This document shows, one piece after another, positions 59,124 through 60,444 of a stretch of DNA of 60,444 bases (its first letter is position 1; each line of letters begins with the position of its first letter). The notes under the pieces are model-generated. The model saw only the letters and a list, made by a program, of their open reading frames with translations, was not told where the DNA came from and made no database searches. Both the position numbers and the translations under genes were made by a program. The DNA is taken from NCBI GenBank assembly GCA_031256395.1, contig JAIRQQ010000070.1, forward strand, positions 1-60,444, given 5' to 3'. This DNA comes from Nitrososphaerota archaeon (GTDB lineage: Archaea > Thermoproteota > Bathyarchaeia > Bathyarchaeales > Bathycorpusculaceae).

Positions 59124-60442
59124 TTTTGGTCAGTTCCTCTTCCGAGTCCAAAGTATAAGAAGCCTTCTATCGCCATCTGTTTGGGGTCGAATTTTCCAGC
59201 TAAATCCACCACCACTGCTGGGGGTTTCATGAGGGATTTGATTTTTTTGAGATTGAGACGACTGAGTTGTTCGGGCCCGCCAAGTATGATGATGCAGTCG
59301 GCGCCTTCTACGGTTTCGTTTAAGCTGGTTTTTATGTTGGTGGCGGGTTCTTGGGCTTCTTTTTTGGCTAGGGGGTCATATAGGGTGACTTTGGCGCCTT
59401 TCTGCTCGATCAGCTTTATAAAGAGGTCTCGGGCGGATGAGGATCCTAAAACGGCTACTCTGCCGCGTCTTAGGGTTTTATCACAGCTTCGCAGAGCTTC
59501 TTGGGTCAAATTTATGGTGTGTTTAACCATCTCTTCATTTATTTGTCTGGCTAGAGGGGGCAGTCGTAGTTTGATGTTTAGGTTTTCGGCGTCTTCAAGC
59601 AACAAATAGGCGCCGTCGCATTCTTCTCCAACAAGGGTGGGTCTAGAACAGGGCATGTTGAGATTTAGGGCATCTAGAACCTTGAAATAGTCAGTGTTGG
59701 CATTTTCGCAGAAAACTGCAAACTCGTTGGTTAATGCCAAAAGGACATCTTGTTTTGCAATTGTGAAAAGGGTGGCTATTTCAGCGGTTTTTAGACCCAA
59801 AATTTCTTTAATGTTTTCTGAGAGGGGTTTTAGGATAACTACAGCGGCACCTAGGCTCAAGGTATCTGATGCGGCTACAATAGTTAGCTCCAATTGGGGT
59901 GTTGGGGCGTTTGTTGGGATTAGGGGACTGTAGGCTAATCCAAAGTCCTGACCTGCTTTTAGGCCGGAGGTGTTTTCAAGTATCTCTTTTATTGTGCCCT
60001 CAGTAAACCCTACACCTGCAATTCCGCCATAGATTACAAGGGTTCCACTGTGGAGGGCAGCTCCGATGTGTTTACAGGTATTTACTAACTCGGTATGGTT
60101 ATTTTTTTTCTGTTCATCGATCTTGGCTGTGAGAGTTATTATCACTATGTCACTTTGAGAAATTGCTTTTTTTAGTTCACTTGTAACGTTGATTTTTTCT
60201 TGGTTTAGGTGACTTTTGAGTTTAGCTTCTACCTCAGGCATAACAGGGGTTGTTTTTCCTTTCGCGACTCGCTTTACAATACTGGCATCAGCATCAGTGC
60301 AGATCACATTAAACCCTGCATCTGCAAACATGTTGGCATAGAGAATACCTGTGTGTCTGCAACCCACAATGGTAACAAGGTATTTTGAGCGAATTTCAGA
60401 AGTGTCTATTTCTTGTGGGGTCAGATGCAGGACTTGGGACAT
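59120..60442 (-). CDS. UDP-glucose/GDP-mannose dehydrogenase family protein with altered active-site motif
   Basis: 440 residues; the ATG lies two bases from the window edge and could extend further. N-terminal Rossmann domain (VTIVGCRHTGILYANMFADAGF), central domain and C-terminal UDP-binding Rossmann domain (GRVAVLGSSSARDLFIKLIEQKGAKVTLYDPLAK) are all present. In place of the usual VGGHC-LP-D catalytic segment it has LVGEECDGAYLLLEDAENL, keeping only the Cys. It may oxidise a different sugar or be redox-impaired. Coupled to the Gfo/Idh gene. Confidence 0.82.
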   Translation of the reverse strand: MSQVLHLTPQEIDTSEIRSKYLVTIVGCRHTGILYANMFADAGFNVICTDADASIVKRVAKGKTTPVMPEVEAKLKSHLNQEKINVTSELKKAISQSDIVIITLTAKIDEQKKNNHTELVNTCKHIGAALHSGTLVIYGGIAGVGFTEGTIKEILENTSGLKAGQDFGLAYSPLIPTNAPTPQLELTIVAASDTLSLGAAVVILKPLSENIKEILGLKTAEIATLFTIAKQDVLLALTNEFAVFCENANTDYFKVLDALNLNMPCSRPTLVGEECDGAYLLLEDAENLNIKLRLPPLARQINEEMVKHTINLTQEALRSCDKTLRRGRVAVLGSSSARDLFIKLIEQKGAKVTLYDPLAKKEAQEPATNIKTSLNETVEGADCIIILGGPEQLSRLNLKKIKSLMKPPAVVVDLAGKFDPKQMAIEGFLYFGLGRGTDQK

Positions 60443-60444
60443 AC

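Noticed and set aside
1-60444. CRISPR arrays, insertion sequences, prophage genes
   Set aside because: No regularly spaced repeats, transposases, integrases or terminal repeats were recognised on reading both strands.

Overview
The window is chromosomal DNA from an archaeon. It carries archaeal RNA polymerase subunits (RpoK, RpoE, RpoP), Spt4, archaeal-type ribosomal proteins (S3Ae, S6e, S17e, S24e, S27ae), aIF2-gamma, a thermosome, RFC small and large subunits, one archaeal histone, class I LysRS, archease, translin, Taw1/Trm5 for wyosine, GTP-dependent dephospho-CoA kinase, CofD (F420) and a Fae-Hps fusion. Histone, class I LysRS and the surface-protein style fit a TACK-type lineage such as Bathyarchaeia. 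That placement is inference and needs a marker-gene tree. A bacterial-style secreted polysaccharide deacetylase with LysM, InlB, cohesin and dockerin modules hints at an anaerobic, biopolymer-rich habitat such as sediment or a gut.

Layout. 1-3067 (-): 3'-truncated secreted deacetylase, absent from the ORF track because it has no stop codon in the window. 3865-5702 (+): dihydroorotase and a Mut7-C RNase-like protein. 5743-8003 (-): C2H2 protein, RpoK and thermosome. 8160-12963 (-): membrane-anchored surface protein, tRNA-Arg, LysRS, M28 peptidase. 13138-14963 (-): a two-gene HTH plus nucleotidyltransferase module with nested inverted repeats over its promoter, the best candidate here for an undescribed toxin-antitoxin or defence-like system. 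15170-18218 (-): tRNA-Leu, ArgRS, ferredoxin. 18376-25703: sugar and envelope genes (nucleotide-sugar dehydrogenase, acetyltransferase, DUF354 protein, surface protein, GT-C membrane protein) around a SAM hydrolase/MoaD-like pair. 25757-30838: S17e with an apparent AUA start, TatD, histone, adenylate kinase, archease, M42 peptidase. 30980-34985 (+): SerRS, S3Ae, CofD, DUF47. 35092-40229 (mostly -): the conserved aIF2-gamma/RpoE/Spt4/ribosomal block, interrupted by a convergent NUDIX gene. 40431-48510: MFS transporter, Fae-Hps, tRNA-Glu, HD hydrolase, thymidylate kinase, and an ABC exporter with a 32-residue membrane mini-protein. 48693-53914 (-): RFC genes, a tRNA-binding domain protein, translin, Taw1. 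54102-60442: large surface protein, Cys-rich protein, RpoP, Trm5, Trm112, and two sugar-nucleotide oxidoreductases.

The genes work together mainly as information processing (translation, transcription, clamp loading, wyosine modification of tRNA-Phe) interleaved with envelope genes. The latter suggest amino-uronic-acid sugar synthesis, a GT-C enzyme, and surface proteins with signal peptides and C-terminal membrane anchors. Many starts appear to be UUG behind good Shine-Dalgarno sequences, and several longest-ORF starts lie upstream of the visible TATA box. Starts here were therefore chosen from TATA box, Shine-Dalgarno and family length. Three genes shorter than the ORF-track cutoff were recovered by hand: rpoP, the 32-aa mini-protein and a 47-aa ORF.
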